Source: Streptomyces albireticuli (lineage in GTDB: Bacteria; Actinomycetota; Actinomycetes; Streptomycetales; Streptomycetaceae). From it: a stretch of DNA of 64,000 nucleotides. The DNA lies in NCBI RefSeq assembly GCF_002192455.1, contig NZ_CP021744.1:3316001-3380000 (forward strand). Reading direction: 5' to 3'. Below, one piece after another: positions 24,234 to 33,532 of this stretch; positions within the stretch are counted from its first letter, which is position 1, and every line of letters begins with the position of its first letter. The translations under genes were made by a program, and so were the position numbers. A model generated the notes under the pieces. That model ran no database searches, was not told the origin of the DNA, and was given only the letters and a program-made list of their open reading frames with translations.

Positions 24234-25004
24234 TCAGCCGGCCGGGGCCTCCACGCGCACCCCTATCTGCGCGGCGAACGCGGGCGCCAGATCCAGCAGT
24301 TGCGTGGGGCTGACGACCGCCCCCGACAGCCGCTCGATCCCCCGCGCGATGTCCAGCTCGGCGGCCTCCCGCAGATCGACGTCCTTCATCCGGGCGCCCG
24401 TGAAGTCCACGCGGCGCAGCGCGCAGTCACGGAAGACCACCCGCTCCAGGCTCGCGCCGCCGAAGTCGGCCTCCGCGAGCACACAGCCCTCGAACGTCAC
24501 GTCCTTGAGCGTCGCCTTGCGCAGATTCAGATAGTCGATCTTGCCGCCGCGCACCACGACCCGCTCCAGGACCGCGCCGTGCAGCTGGACCCCGCCGAGC
24601 CGGGCGTCCGTCAGCTCCACGTCCCGCAGGATCGCCTCCGCCAGGTCCGTGCCCACCCCGCGGACGCCGTCCAGGACGCAGCCCACGAAGCGGGCCCGGG
24701 ACAGGCGCGCCTCGTCCAGCGCGCAGCGCTGGATCCGGCAGTCCATGAAAGAGGCGCCCCGGGCCCGCTGGCCCACGAAGTCCGCCTCGATGAACTCCAG
24801 GCCGTCGTAGTCCCCCTCGGGCTCCAGGTCGGATCCCCCGTACGGGCGTAGCGGAGGCAGCCTCACGTCTGGCAGCCTGGCTGTCGGGGCCGCTTCGCGC
24901 GCCCTCTTCCGGCGCGGGGCGGCGCCCCGCGCCCCGCCTCGCACCGCACCCCGCGCCGTGCCGTGTGCCCTGCCCGACCCGTCTGCCCCGTCGTCGATCG
25001 CCAT
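24234..25004 (-). CDS. Pentapeptide-repeat protein
   Basis: The 256-residue product has a basic, disordered N-terminus of about 60 residues. About 25 pentapeptide turns of the A(D/N)Lxx type follow (EADFVGQRARGASFMDCRIQ, DFGGASLERVVF, DFTGARMKDVDL), forming a right-handed quadrilateral beta-helix. ATG 25004 is preferred over the upstream in-frame start 25088. Some family members mimic DNA and protect gyrase, but most have no known role; none is assigned here. Confidence 0.85.
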   Translation of the reverse strand: MAIDDGADGSGRAHGTARGAVRGGARGAAPRRKRAREAAPTARLPDVRLPPLRPYGGSDLEPEGDYDGLEFIEADFVGQRARGASFMDCRIQRCALDEARLSRARFVGCVLDGVRGVGTDLAEAILRDVELTDARLGGVQLHGAVLERVVVRGGKIDYLNLRKATLKDVTFEGCVLAEADFGGASLERVVFRDCALRRVDFTGARMKDVDLREAAELDIARGIERLSGAVVSPTQLLDLAPAFAAQIGVRVEAPAG

Positions 25005-25105
25005 GGATCCACCGTGGCACACGGCACTGACAACGGCCTTGACCTCAAGCGCGATCCAGGTTGAAGACTCCAGTACACACCGGCCCACCCCCGAGGGAGC
25101 ACCGC

Positions 25106-26113
25106 ATGCACGCCGTCCGACTCCACGCCTTCGGCCCCGCCGAGAACCTCTCCTACGAACGGACGGCCGATCCCGAGCCGGGTCCGGGGCAGGTCCGGGT
25201 GGCGGTCTCGGCGGCGGGCGTGCACCTCATCGACACCGCCCTCCGCAAGGGCACCACCAAGGGGCCGTACGGGCCGCCCGAGCTGCCCACCATCCCCGGC
25301 CGCGAGGTCGCCGGCACGGTGGACGCCCTCGGCGAGGGCACCGACCCCTCGTGGCTGGGCCGCCGCGTCGTCGCCCACCTCGGCATGGTCCCCGGCGGCT
25401 ACGCCGAGCTGGCCGTGACCGACGCCGGCAATCTGCACGAGATCCCCGAGGGCCTGCGCGAGGACCACGCCATCGCCATGGTCGGCACCGGCCGCATGGC
25501 CCTCGACATCCTCTCCTTCAGGGAACCGACCGCCGACGACGTCGTCGTGGTGCTCGCCGCGGCCGGGGGCATCGGCGCCCTCCTCGTCCAGCTCGCGAAG
25601 GGCGCGGGCGCCCGCGTCGTGGGCCTCGCGGGCGGCCCCGCCAAGGTGGAGCGGGTGCGCGGCCTGGGCGCTGACGTCGCCCTCGACTACACCCGGCCGG
25701 ACTGGGCCGACGCGGCCCGCACCGCCCTCGGCGACGCCGGGGCCACCGTCGTCTTCGACGGCGTGGGCGGCCCGGCCGCACGCGCCGCCGTCGGCCTCCT
25801 CGGCGCGGGCGGCACCCACGTCGCGTACGGCTGGGCCTCGGCCGTCACCACCGGCGAGACCCCCGACCCGGTCCTCACCCCGGAGGAGATCGCGGCCCGC
25901 TCCCTGACCACGCACGACGTCCTCGGCGACCCGATGATGAAGCGGGTGGGCGGCCCGGAGGGGATGCGGCGGCTGCGGGCGGAGGCGTTGCGGCGGGCGG
26001 CGGCGGGGGTGTTCACGCCGCTGATCACGCGGTTTCCGCTGGCGGGGGCGGCGGAGGCGCATCGCGCGTTGGAATCGCGCGGGACGGTGGGGAAGGTTGT
26101 GCTGATTCCGTAG
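25106..26113 (+). CDS. Zinc-independent MDR oxidoreductase (quinone reductase-like)
   Basis: The 335-residue medium-chain dehydrogenase/reductase has a GroES-like N-domain (GPGQVRVAVSAAGVHLIDTAL, PTIPGREVAGTVDALG) and a nucleotide-binding domain with AAAGGIGALLVQLAKGAGARVVG (about residues 152-174). Structural zinc cysteines are absent, as in quinone oxidoreductases of the QOR type. ATG 25106 has GGGAG 7 nt upstream. It should reduce quinones or enones with NADPH. Confidence 0.88.
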   Translation: MHAVRLHAFGPAENLSYERTADPEPGPGQVRVAVSAAGVHLIDTALRKGTTKGPYGPPELPTIPGREVAGTVDALGEGTDPSWLGRRVVAHLGMVPGGYAELAVTDAGNLHEIPEGLREDHAIAMVGTGRMALDILSFREPTADDVVVVLAAAGGIGALLVQLAKGAGARVVGLAGGPAKVERVRGLGADVALDYTRPDWADAARTALGDAGATVVFDGVGGPAARAAVGLLGAGGTHVAYGWASAVTTGETPDPVLTPEEIAARSLTTHDVLGDPMMKRVGGPEGMRRLRAEALRRAAAGVFTPLITRFPLAGAAEAHRALESRGTVGKVVLIP

Positions 26114-26159
26114 GCGGGTGGGGTGGAGCGGGGCGGGGGTGGGTGCGGGGTTGCGCCTG

Positions 26160-26385
26160 CGGCGGGCCTTTTCCCCTTCCCGATACCGGGGCTCCGCCCC
26201 GGACCCCGGTCCTCAATCTCCCCCAGCTACCGCTGGGAGGTGCCCCCAGACGGGCTGATTTCAGCCCGTCCGGCGCTTGAGGACACCGCGCGGAGCACGG
26301 AAAAGGGGGCCCGGGGATCTCCCCGGTTTCGGGAAGGGGCGGGGCTGGGGAAAGGCCCGCCGCAGGCGCACCCACCACGCACCCA
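26160..26385. repeat. Dispersed intergenic repeat, copy A
   Basis: A palindromic core (GACGGGCTGATTTCAGCCCGTC, 26249-26270) is followed by CGGCGCTTGAGGACACCGCGCGG. It is flanked by GGGAAGGGGCGGGG and its reverse complement. Related copies lie at 40632-40735 and 55545-55725. This is an abundant type of non-coding repeat in Streptomyces; no gene lies in 26114-26464. Confidence 0.75.
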
Positions 26386-26464
26386 CCGCACACCCACCCC
26401 CGCCCCACCACCCCCACCGCGAAAACAATTCGCGCCACCCACCCCCCACCCCCATCCTGGCCCC

Positions 26465-26956
26465 ATGCTGATCAGAGACGCCCACCCCACCGACTGGCCC
26501 ACCATCTGGCCCCTCGTCCACACCGTCGCCGCCGCCGGCGAGACCTACACCTACCCCCGCGACCTCCGCGAGGACCAGGCCCGCGAGATGTGGATGCAGG
26601 ACGCGCCCGGTCGTACCGTCGTCGCCGTCGACCCGGCGGACGGGGCCCTCCTCGGCTCGGCCAAGATGAATCCCAATCACATGGGCCCCGCCTCGCATAT
26701 CGCGAGCGCGAGTTTCATGGTCGCGGCCGAGCACGGCGGCCGGGGCGTCGGCCGGGCGCTCGGGGAGCACGTCATCGAATGGGCCCGCGCGGAGGGCTAT
26801 CGGGCGATCCAGTTCAACGCCGTCGTCGAGACCAACACCCGCGCCGTCCGGCTCTGGAAATCCCTGGGATTCTCGGTGATCGGTACTCTCCCCGAGGGAT
26901 ACCGGATGCCGGACGGCAGCTACACCGGCCTGCACATCATGCATCTGGCCCTGTAA
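26465..26956 (+). CDS. GNAT-family acetyltransferase (PAT/MnaT-like)
   Basis: The 163-residue protein starts MLIRDAHPTDWPTIWPLV. The acetyl-CoA motif FMVAAEHGGRGVGRALGEHVIEWAR lies at about 75-100, followed by FNAVVETNTRAVRLWKSLGF, GTLPEGYRM and YTGLHIMHLAL. The arrangement fits N-acetyltransferases for amino acids or phosphinothricin-like substrates. No ribosome site is obvious before ATG 26465, and the upstream 350 bp is a dispersed repeat. The substrate is unknown. Confidence 0.85.
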   Translation: MLIRDAHPTDWPTIWPLVHTVAAAGETYTYPRDLREDQAREMWMQDAPGRTVVAVDPADGALLGSAKMNPNHMGPASHIASASFMVAAEHGGRGVGRALGEHVIEWARAEGYRAIQFNAVVETNTRAVRLWKSLGFSVIGTLPEGYRMPDGSYTGLHIMHLAL

Positions 26957-27004
26957 TCCACCCGGCCGTAATCGACCGCGGTGGACGCCGGACCTGGCGC
27001 CGGG

Positions 27005-28150
27005 TCAGGCCACGATCCGCATCTCCCGGTCCGTATTGTTGAGCCGCCGCCCGGCCGAGTCCGTGCACGTGACAATGTCCTCGATCCGTACACCGAATCG
27101 GCCCGGCAGGTAAATCCCCGGCTCGATCGAGAAACACATCCCCGGAACCAGCGGCAAATGCTCGCCCTCCACCAGGTACGGCGGCTCGTGCGTCGTCACG
27201 CCGATGCCGTGCCCGGTGCGGTGGATGAAGTACTCGCCGTACCCGGCCGCGCGGATCACCTGCCGCGCCACCCGGTCGATGTCCTGGCAGGCCACGCCCG
27301 GGCGCACCGCCTCGAACGCCGCCTGCTGCGCCTCGCGCACCACGTCGTGGACCTTGCGCTCCTCGGCGGACGGCTCACCCACATGGACGGTGCGCGTGGT
27401 GTCCGAGCCGTAGCCGTCCAGCAGGCCACCGAAGTCCATCACCACCATGTCGCCGGTCTCGATGACCCGGTCCCCCGCGTCGTGGTGCGGATTCGCGCCG
27501 TTGGGGCCGGAGCCCACGACCGTGAAGTCGACCTGGCTGTGGCCGTTCTCCCGCAGCAGGCGCGCGAGGTCGGCCGCCACCTCCCGCTCCCGGCGGCCGG
27601 CGAACCGGAGCTTCACGATCTCCTCGTACGTGGCGTCCGCCGCGGCGCCCGCCGCCGCCAGCCGGTCCACCTCGTACGCGTCCTTGACCGCCCGGAGCAT
27701 CGGCAGCACCTCGGTGAACGCGCCGTACGCCACCTCCGGGCGCTTCCGCTGCAACGCCAGGAGGTGCAGCGCCCAGGCGTTGTCCGAGACGCCGTAGCGG
27801 CCGCGCTCGTCGATCAGCGGGGCCAGCGCGGCGTACGGGTCCTGGCCGTCCGTCCAGCCGGTGATCGTCAACGCCCCGGCGCCCGGTGCGCGTTCGGCGT
27901 CGGGCCGCTCCAGCGCCGGCACGATCAGCTGCGGCCGCTTCCCCCGGGTGAGCAGCAGCGCCGTCAACCGCTCGGAGGTGTGCGGCCGGTAGCCCGTCAG
28001 CCAGGCGAGGTCGGGACCCGGAGTGACGATCACACCGGCGAGGCCCGCGTCGGCGGCCGACACGGCGGCGCGCTCCATCCGGGCGGCGTAGGCGGCGGGG
28101 TCCGCGGGCCCGCCGGACGGCTTGCTGGAGGCGGCAGTTGTCTCGCTCAT
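27005..28150 (-). CDS. M24-family Xaa-Pro peptidase
   Basis: The 381-residue protein has the creatinase/prolidase arrangement: an N-terminal domain to about residue 150 and a pita-bread catalytic domain with all five metal ligands, MDFGG (Asp), SDTTRT (Asp), HRTGHGIG (His), SIEPGIY (Glu) and RIEDI (Glu). It should cleave X-Pro peptide bonds in the cytoplasm using two Mn or Co ions. It is divergent from the MMPL transporter across 223 bp. Confidence 0.9.
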   Translation of the reverse strand: MSETTAASSKPSGGPADPAAYAARMERAAVSAADAGLAGVIVTPGPDLAWLTGYRPHTSERLTALLLTRGKRPQLIVPALERPDAERAPGAGALTITGWTDGQDPYAALAPLIDERGRYGVSDNAWALHLLALQRKRPEVAYGAFTEVLPMLRAVKDAYEVDRLAAAGAAADATYEEIVKLRFAGRREREVAADLARLLRENGHSQVDFTVVGSGPNGANPHHDAGDRVIETGDMVVMDFGGLLDGYGSDTTRTVHVGEPSAEERKVHDVVREAQQAAFEAVRPGVACQDIDRVARQVIRAAGYGEYFIHRTGHGIGVTTHEPPYLVEGEHLPLVPGMCFSIEPGIYLPGRFGVRIEDIVTCTDSAGRRLNNTDREMRIVA

Positions 28151-28373
28151 GGGGGCAGAGTAATCCGGAGGGAGGCGGTCGGCGGAGCATTTCTCTACCC
28201 CACGGGGGAGAGCCCCTCATCCGGCCGGATGAGACGCACCCCGACCCAGGACCGATTTCCCCCTGATTCCGTTGTGACCACGGAACTTCCACGCCTAGCG
28301 TGTTGTCGCCCGTACCGAACTCTTATCCAGTCGTTCTTCCGCCGGGCGCTGAATCACACGTTGAAGGAGCACC

Positions 28374-30542
28374 ATGTTCCGAGCGATCGGTCGGTTCGCC
28401 GTCCACCGACCCTGGCTGACCATAGCGGGGTGGCTCATCGCCGCCGTGGCCCTGGCCATGCTCGCGCCGGGCCTGAAGTCGACCACGGATGAAACGGAAT
28501 TCCTCCCTTCGCATTACGAGTCCGTACAGGCAGGAAAACTTCAGGAAAACGCCTTCCCCAAGACCGAACAGCCGTCGGCGATCGCCGTCTTCCAGCGCAC
28601 GGACGGGGGCAAGCTCACCCCCGCCGACCGGAACGACGTCGCCAAGGTCGCGGCCGGCCTCCAGGACAAGCACCGCAAGGGCATAGCCAAGGTGGCGACC
28701 AGCCCCCAGGCCGTGTCCCCCAACGGTGAGATCGCCCTCGCCAACATCGTCGCCGACAGCGACAAGGGCAAGAACCCCGCCGACGAGACCGTGCCCAACG
28801 CCGTCAAGGACCTCCGCGAGGACGCCAAACCGCTCCTCAAGGACACCCAGTTGAAGATGGGGATCACGGGTCAGGCGGCCACCGCGCTCGACTCCAGGGA
28901 GTCGTCCGGCGACACCGACGCCATGATCATGATGGCGACGCTGGTCCTCATCGTCGTCCTGCTGCTCGTCATCTTCCGCAGCCCGCTCATCGCCCTGATG
29001 CCGGTGCTGATCATCGGCGTCGTCTTCATGGTCGCCCTCGGCCTGATCGGCACCGCGGCCGACCTCGGCGGCCTCAAGGCCGACAGCTCCATCTCCGCGA
29101 TCCTGATCGTCGTCCTCTTCGGCGTCGGGACCGACTACATCCTCTTCCTCCTCTTCCGCTACCGCGAGGAGCTGCGGGCCGGGACGCAGCCCAAGGAGGC
29201 GCTGGTCAACTCGGTCGCCCGGGTAGGCGAGACCATCGCCTCCGCCGCCGGCGCCGTCATCGTCGCCTTCCTCGCCCTGCTGCTGTCCACCATGGGCATG
29301 ATGCGGGCGATGGGCCCCTCGCTCGCCATCTCGGTCGCCGTGACCCTGGTCGCCGCGCTGACGCTCGTACCCGCCGTCTTCTCGCTCCTCGGCACCAAGG
29401 CCTTCTGGCCCTCCAAGGCATGGAAGAAGCGGCCCCGCACCCGCGTCGCCGACGGCCTCGGCTCCATGGTCGCCCGCCGTCCCGGCGTCATCGCCGCCCT
29501 GTCCGCGGGCGTCCTCGCCGTCCTGGCCGTGGGCACCTTCAGCTTCAAGGCCGAGTTCGACACCGACAGCTCGCTCTCCCCGAAGCTGGAGTCCGTCCAG
29601 GCCATGAAGGACCTCCAGCGCGGGTTCTCCGCCGGACAGTCCGACCCGGCGATGGTCTACGTCCGGTCGACGTCCGGCACGCCGCTCGACAAGGGCGCCC
29701 TGAACACGTACAAGACCAAGCTGGAGGGCATCGACGGAGTCGGCTCCGCCACCCTGACCACGACGAACCCCGACGGCACCGTCGCGCAGTACAGCGTCGT
29801 CCTCAAGTACCGCCCCACCGAGGACAAGGCCATCGAGCTGGCCGGCGGCCCGCTGCGGGACGCCGCGCACGCGTCGGCCCCCGAGGGGACGAAGGCCCTG
29901 GTCGGCGGCACCTCGGCGGTCCTCTCCGACGTGGAGAAGGCCGTCAACCACGACTACAAGCTGGTCTTCCCCGTCGCCGGCCTCGCCATCATGATCATCC
30001 TGGGCCTGCTGCTCCGCAGCCTCGTCGCGCCCGTCTATCTGATGATCTCCGTCGCCCTGGGCTTCACGGCGACCCTCGGCGCGACGGTCTGGCTCTTCCA
30101 GGACCTCCAGCACAAGAACGGCCTGCTGTTCATGCTGCCGGTCATCGTCTATCTCTTCGTCGTCGCCATCGGCACCGACTACAACATCCTCATGGTCGCC
30201 CGGCTCCGCGAGGAGGTCCGGCGCGGCGTCCCGCCCCGCGAGGCCATCCGCACGGCCGTCGCCCGCTCGACGCCGACGATCGCCTCGGCGGCGGTCATCC
30301 TCGCCGGCACGTTCGGCGTCCTGATGCTGGCCGACAACTCCATGCTCCAGCAGATGGGCTTCGCGGTCGCCTTCGGCATCCTGCTCACGGCCTTCATCAT
30401 GGCCATGCTGCTCGTCCCCACGATCACGTCCCTGCTGGGCCACAAGGCGTGGTGGCCCGGCCACCAGGACGCGCCGCGGGTGACACCGCCGGCCGGGCCG
30501 GGCAGCCCGACCTGGGCCGAGGCCGAGGAGGCCCGCCGCTAG
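28374..30542 (+). CDS. MMPL-family RND transporter
   Basis: The 722-residue protein has the duplicated MMPL/RND layout: TM1 (residues 15-33), a first porter domain (about 35-180), TM2-6 (about 183-350), TM7 near 370, a second porter domain (390-520) and TM8-12. Typical sequences are FGVGTDYILFLLFRYREEL and FVVAIGTDYNILMVARLREEV, whose Asp and Tyr form the proton relay. GGAG precedes ATG 28374. Family members export lipids, siderophores or small metabolites; the substrate here cannot be read from sequence. Confidence 0.9.
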   Translation: MFRAIGRFAVHRPWLTIAGWLIAAVALAMLAPGLKSTTDETEFLPSHYESVQAGKLQENAFPKTEQPSAIAVFQRTDGGKLTPADRNDVAKVAAGLQDKHRKGIAKVATSPQAVSPNGEIALANIVADSDKGKNPADETVPNAVKDLREDAKPLLKDTQLKMGITGQAATALDSRESSGDTDAMIMMATLVLIVVLLLVIFRSPLIALMPVLIIGVVFMVALGLIGTAADLGGLKADSSISAILIVVLFGVGTDYILFLLFRYREELRAGTQPKEALVNSVARVGETIASAAGAVIVAFLALLLSTMGMMRAMGPSLAISVAVTLVAALTLVPAVFSLLGTKAFWPSKAWKKRPRTRVADGLGSMVARRPGVIAALSAGVLAVLAVGTFSFKAEFDTDSSLSPKLESVQAMKDLQRGFSAGQSDPAMVYVRSTSGTPLDKGALNTYKTKLEGIDGVGSATLTTTNPDGTVAQYSVVLKYRPTEDKAIELAGGPLRDAAHASAPEGTKALVGGTSAVLSDVEKAVNHDYKLVFPVAGLAIMIILGLLLRSLVAPVYLMISVALGFTATLGATVWLFQDLQHKNGLLFMLPVIVYLFVVAIGTDYNILMVARLREEVRRGVPPREAIRTAVARSTPTIASAAVILAGTFGVLMLADNSMLQQMGFAVAFGILLTAFIMAMLLVPTITSLLGHKAWWPGHQDAPRVTPPAGPGSPTWAEAEEARR

Positions 30543-30560
30543 CGCGGCCCCGGAAACGCG

Positions 30561-30594
30561 AGAACCGCAGGTCCCGTCCGGGACCTGCGGTTCT
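30561..30594. terminator. 15-bp-stem bidirectional terminator
   Basis: AGAACCGCAGGTCCC and GGGACCTGCGGTTCT pair perfectly around GTCC. It serves the MMPL gene (+) and the convergent tRNA-Thr (-). Confidence 0.85.
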
Positions 30595-30601
30595 GTGCGT
30601 G

Positions 30602-30674
30602 AGCCGACTGTCGGGTTCGAACCGACGACCTTCGCTTTACAAGAGCGGTGCTCTACCAGCTGAGCTAAGTCGGC
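30602..30674 (-). tRNA. tRNA-Thr (anticodon UGU)
   Basis: The minus strand folds as a 73-nt cloverleaf: acceptor GCCGACT/AGTCGGC, D arm GCTCAGCTGGTAGAGC, anticodon loop CTTGTAA (TGT at positions 34-36) and T arm with TTCGAAC between GTCGG and CCGAC. The discriminator is T, and CCA is not encoded. The tRNA reads ACA codons, which are rare in this genome. Confidence 0.95.
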
Positions 30675-30787
30675 GTGTGCGATGCAGTCTACCCAGACTC
30701 GGCCCATGGCCCAGCCATGAATTTTTCCGCCCGTCCACTGCTGACAACCGCCCCCGCCCCGGGTACCGTCACCCGCAACCCCGTCCA

Positions 30788-30803
30788 AATGGACTGGACC
30801 ACT
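30788..30803. promoter_or_regulatory. dre-like DasR operator upstream of msiK
   Basis: AATGGACTGGACCACT matches the dre consensus ACTGGTCTAGACCACT, as I remember it, at 13 of 16 positions. It lies 54 bp before the msiK start. DasR is the GlcNAc-responsive GntR repressor of chitin and amino-sugar uptake. Binding is inferred. Confidence 0.5.
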
Positions 30804-30856
30804 CCCTCTACTCGGATCGTCCGGCACGTTCCTGCCGGTGAAGGGACCGCAACACC

Positions 30857-31993
30857 ATGGCCACGGTCACGTACGACAAGGCGACCCGCATCTACCCGGG
30901 TGCCGACAAGCCCGCAGTCGACCAGCTCGACATCGCCATCGAGGACGGCGAGTTCCTCGTCCTCGTCGGCCCCTCCGGCTGCGGCAAGTCCACCTCGCTG
31001 CGCATGCTCGCGGGGCTGGAGGACGTCAACGGCGGCGCCATCCGCATCGGCGACCGCGATGTGACGCACCTGCCCCCGAAGGACCGGGACATCGCGATGG
31101 TGTTCCAGAACTACGCGCTCTACCCGCACATGACCGTCGCCGAGAACATGGGCTTCGCCCTGAAGATCGCGGGCGTCAACAAGACGGAGATCCGGCAGAA
31201 GGTCGAGGACGCCGCGCGGATCCTGGACCTCACGGAGTACCTGGGCCGCAAGCCCAAGGCGCTCTCCGGCGGCCAGCGGCAGCGCGTCGCGATGGGCCGG
31301 GCCATCGTCCGGGAACCCCAGGTCTTCCTGATGGACGAGCCGCTGTCGAACCTCGACGCCAAGCTGCGCGTGCAGACCCGCACCCAGATCGCCGGGCTCC
31401 AGCGTCGCCTCGGCATCACCACGGTCTACGTCACGCACGACCAGGTCGAGGCCATGACCATGGGCGACCGGGTCGCGGTCCTCAAGGACGGCCTGCTCCA
31501 GCAGGTCGACTCGCCGCGCAACATGTACGACCGCCCGGCCAACCTCTTCGTCGCGGGCTTCATCGGCTCGCCGGCCATGAACCTGGTCGAGGTGCCGATC
31601 ACCGACGGCGGCGTGAAGTTCGGCAACAGCGTGGTGCCCGTGTCGCGGGAGGCGCTGACCGCCGCCGCCGACCGCGGCGACCGCACGGTCACGGTCGGTG
31701 TCCGCCCGGAGCACTTCGACGTGGTCGAGCAGAGCGGCGCCGCGGCGCAGTCGCTCAGCAAGGAGAACGCGGGCGCGCCCGCCGGTCTCGCCGTCACCGT
31801 CAACGTCGTGGAGGAGCTGGGCGCCGACGGATATGTGTACGGCACGGCCGAGGTCGGCGACGACCGTAAGGACCTCGTGGTCCGCGTCAACGGGCGCCGG
31901 GTCCCGGAGAAGGGCTCCCAGCTGCACGTCGTGCCGCGCGCCGGTGAGCTGCACGTCTTCTCGACGTCCTCGGGCGAGCGACTGAGCGACTGA
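30857..31993 (+). CDS. msiK: Multiple sugar ABC importer ATPase MsiK (UgpC/MalK family)
   Basis: The 378-residue ATPase has Walker A GPSGCGKST (about residues 37-45), Q-loop VFQNYALYPHMTV, signature LSGGQRQRVAMGRA, Walker B VFLMDEPLSNLD and H-loop YVTHDQVEAM. A C-terminal TOBE/MalK regulatory domain follows (VGVRPEHFDVVE). No permease or binding-protein gene is nearby. That is the hallmark of MsiK, the shared ATPase that powers several sugar importers (cellobiose, maltose, chitobiose) in Streptomyces. A dre-like operator lies upstream. Confidence 0.92.
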   Translation: MATVTYDKATRIYPGADKPAVDQLDIAIEDGEFLVLVGPSGCGKSTSLRMLAGLEDVNGGAIRIGDRDVTHLPPKDRDIAMVFQNYALYPHMTVAENMGFALKIAGVNKTEIRQKVEDAARILDLTEYLGRKPKALSGGQRQRVAMGRAIVREPQVFLMDEPLSNLDAKLRVQTRTQIAGLQRRLGITTVYVTHDQVEAMTMGDRVAVLKDGLLQQVDSPRNMYDRPANLFVAGFIGSPAMNLVEVPITDGGVKFGNSVVPVSREALTAAADRGDRTVTVGVRPEHFDVVEQSGAAAQSLSKENAGAPAGLAVTVNVVEELGADGYVYGTAEVGDDRKDLVVRVNGRRVPEKGSQLHVVPRAGELHVFSTSSGERLSD

Positions 31994-32019
31994 CCTTACG
32001 GACCGTCCCAGGGCCGATG

Positions 32020-32049
32020 TCGCCCCGCGCCGCTCCCGGCGCGGGGCGA
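32020..32049 (+). terminator. Terminator after msiK
   Basis: TCGCCCCGCGCCG and CGGCGCGGGGCGA form a 13-bp stem with a CTCC loop, 26 nt after the msiK stop. Confidence 0.8.
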
Positions 32050-32220
32050 TACGCATTTCCCCCTCGACGCAGCAGATCATCATCTGTCGATAAATATCTA
32101 CGCAGACCGCGCCTTTCGAGCAGCGTTCGTCAATTTCACGCCCGCCTACTCGCGCAAATTCCTCACTCGACCGGGTGACTAAATGTCGCCCTATCGTTAC
32201 CCCTCGCTACCATCTGCGAC

Positions 32221-32637
32221 ATGAACCAGGCCGCCCGCCGCATCGGCAGAACCCTCGCCCTCGTCCTCCCCGTCGTTCTCGTCCTTTCCGGGACGCTCGC
32301 GGTCACCCGCGTGCCCTGGGCGGCGCCGACATCCGAGTCGCAGGTGCTGACCGCCTCGTCCGAGACCGCCTCCACCCAGGCCAAGGCCCCCCGACAGGCC
32401 CATGAGGTGCTGCGGGACCGGCTGCTGACCGAGCTCCAGGAGAAGAACCCGGGCGAGGCGCTCACCGACCTCCAGACGGCCGTGAACGGCCGCCCCTCCC
32501 TGGCCCGGCACTGCGCCGAGCTGGCCCGCGCCCTCGGCCGCGCCGCCGTCGCCAAGTACGGCCTCAAGGGCGCCCAGTCCTTCGCCCGGCCGGTCTGCGA
32601 CACCTCGTACGCCGCCGGCGTCGCCCAGACCCCCTGA
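32221..32637 (+). CDS. Small exported hypothetical protein
   Basis: The 138-residue protein has a signal peptide or anchor (MNQAARRIGRTLALVLPVVLVLSGTLAV, cleavable or not). A helical domain follows (HEVLRDRLLTELQEKNPGEALTDLQTAV), with two cysteines (HCAELA and PVCDTSY) that could form a disulphide outside the cell. I recognise it only as a common Streptomyces protein type of unknown role. An AT-rich stretch at 32060-32220 probably holds its promoter. Confidence 0.7.
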   Translation: MNQAARRIGRTLALVLPVVLVLSGTLAVTRVPWAAPTSESQVLTASSETASTQAKAPRQAHEVLRDRLLTELQEKNPGEALTDLQTAVNGRPSLARHCAELARALGRAAVAKYGLKGAQSFARPVCDTSYAAGVAQTP

Positions 32638-32802
32638 CAGCCCCCTGACCGTTCCGCTCGGGCCGGGCCGCCGCACCTCCCGTAGCACCCCGCACCACCC
32701 GCACCACCGGGCGCTCCACGGAGCGCCCCGCGCAGCACTCCGTACGGACCGCCCGTCATGCCGCCCGCACCCCCGCCCGGGCCGCCGCATATCGTGCGGA
32801 GC

Positions 32803-33519
32803 ATGACCGGCACGTACCCGCACCCCACGCAAGCCGTCGTCCTGGCCGGAGGCCAGGGATCGAGGCTGCGCCCTTACACCGACGACCGACCCAAGCCGAT
32901 GGTCGAGATCCCCGGCACCGGAACCCCGATCATCGGCCACCAGCTGGCCTGGCTCGCCGCCGAAGGGGTCACGGACGCGGTCGTCTCCTGCGGTCACCTG
33001 GCCGAGGTCCTCCAGGACTGGCTCTCGTCGGCCGATCTGCCGCTCCGGGTGACCACGGTCGTCGAGCCGGAGCCGCTGGGCCGCGGCGGCGGCCTGAAGT
33101 TCGCCGCCGCCGCGCTGCCGCACCCGGACCGGCCCTGGTACGCCACCAACGGCGACATCTGGACCCGCTTCTCGCTCCGCGAGATGGCCGCCTTCCACCA
33201 CGAGCGTGACGCGGTGGCCACCCTGGCCCTGGCCCGCCCCCGGATCCCCTGGGGCGCCGTGGAGACCAACGAGTTCGGGCAGGTCCTGGACTTCATCGAG
33301 TCCCCGCCCTCGCCCTACCTGATCAACGCCGGGGTGTACGTCTTCTCCGCCGCCTTCCGGGAGCTGCTGCCCGACCGCGGCGACCACGAGCGCACCACCT
33401 TCCCGCGCCTCGCCCGCGAGCGGCGGCTGGCCGGCTTCCCGCTGCCGCAGGGCGCCTACTGGCGGGCGATCGACACCGCCAAGGACCTGACCGAGGCCGC
33501 CAAGGAGCTCGCCGGATAG
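32803..33519 (+). CDS. NDP-sugar nucleotidyltransferase
   Basis: The 238-residue protein has the signature VVLAGGQGSRLRPYTDDRPKPM (about residues 11-32), the second-domain NGDIWTRFSL, and INAGVYVFS, as in glucose-1-P or mannose-1-P nucleotidyltransferases. The short form lacks the left-handed beta-helix. ATG 32803 is chosen (GGAG just upstream; the fold starts there) rather than 32758. It would activate a sugar phosphate for glycan synthesis. The sugar is unknown. Confidence 0.85.
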   Translation: MTGTYPHPTQAVVLAGGQGSRLRPYTDDRPKPMVEIPGTGTPIIGHQLAWLAAEGVTDAVVSCGHLAEVLQDWLSSADLPLRVTTVVEPEPLGRGGGLKFAAAALPHPDRPWYATNGDIWTRFSLREMAAFHHERDAVATLALARPRIPWGAVETNEFGQVLDFIESPPSPYLINAGVYVFSAAFRELLPDRGDHERTTFPRLARERRLAGFPLPQGAYWRAIDTAKDLTEAAKELAG

Positions 33520-33532
33520 CGAACCGCGTGCC

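Noticed and set aside
30602..30674. tRNA-Thr as a phage or ICE integration site
   Set aside because: No integrase, no direct repeat of the tRNA 3' end and no mobile genes were found nearby.
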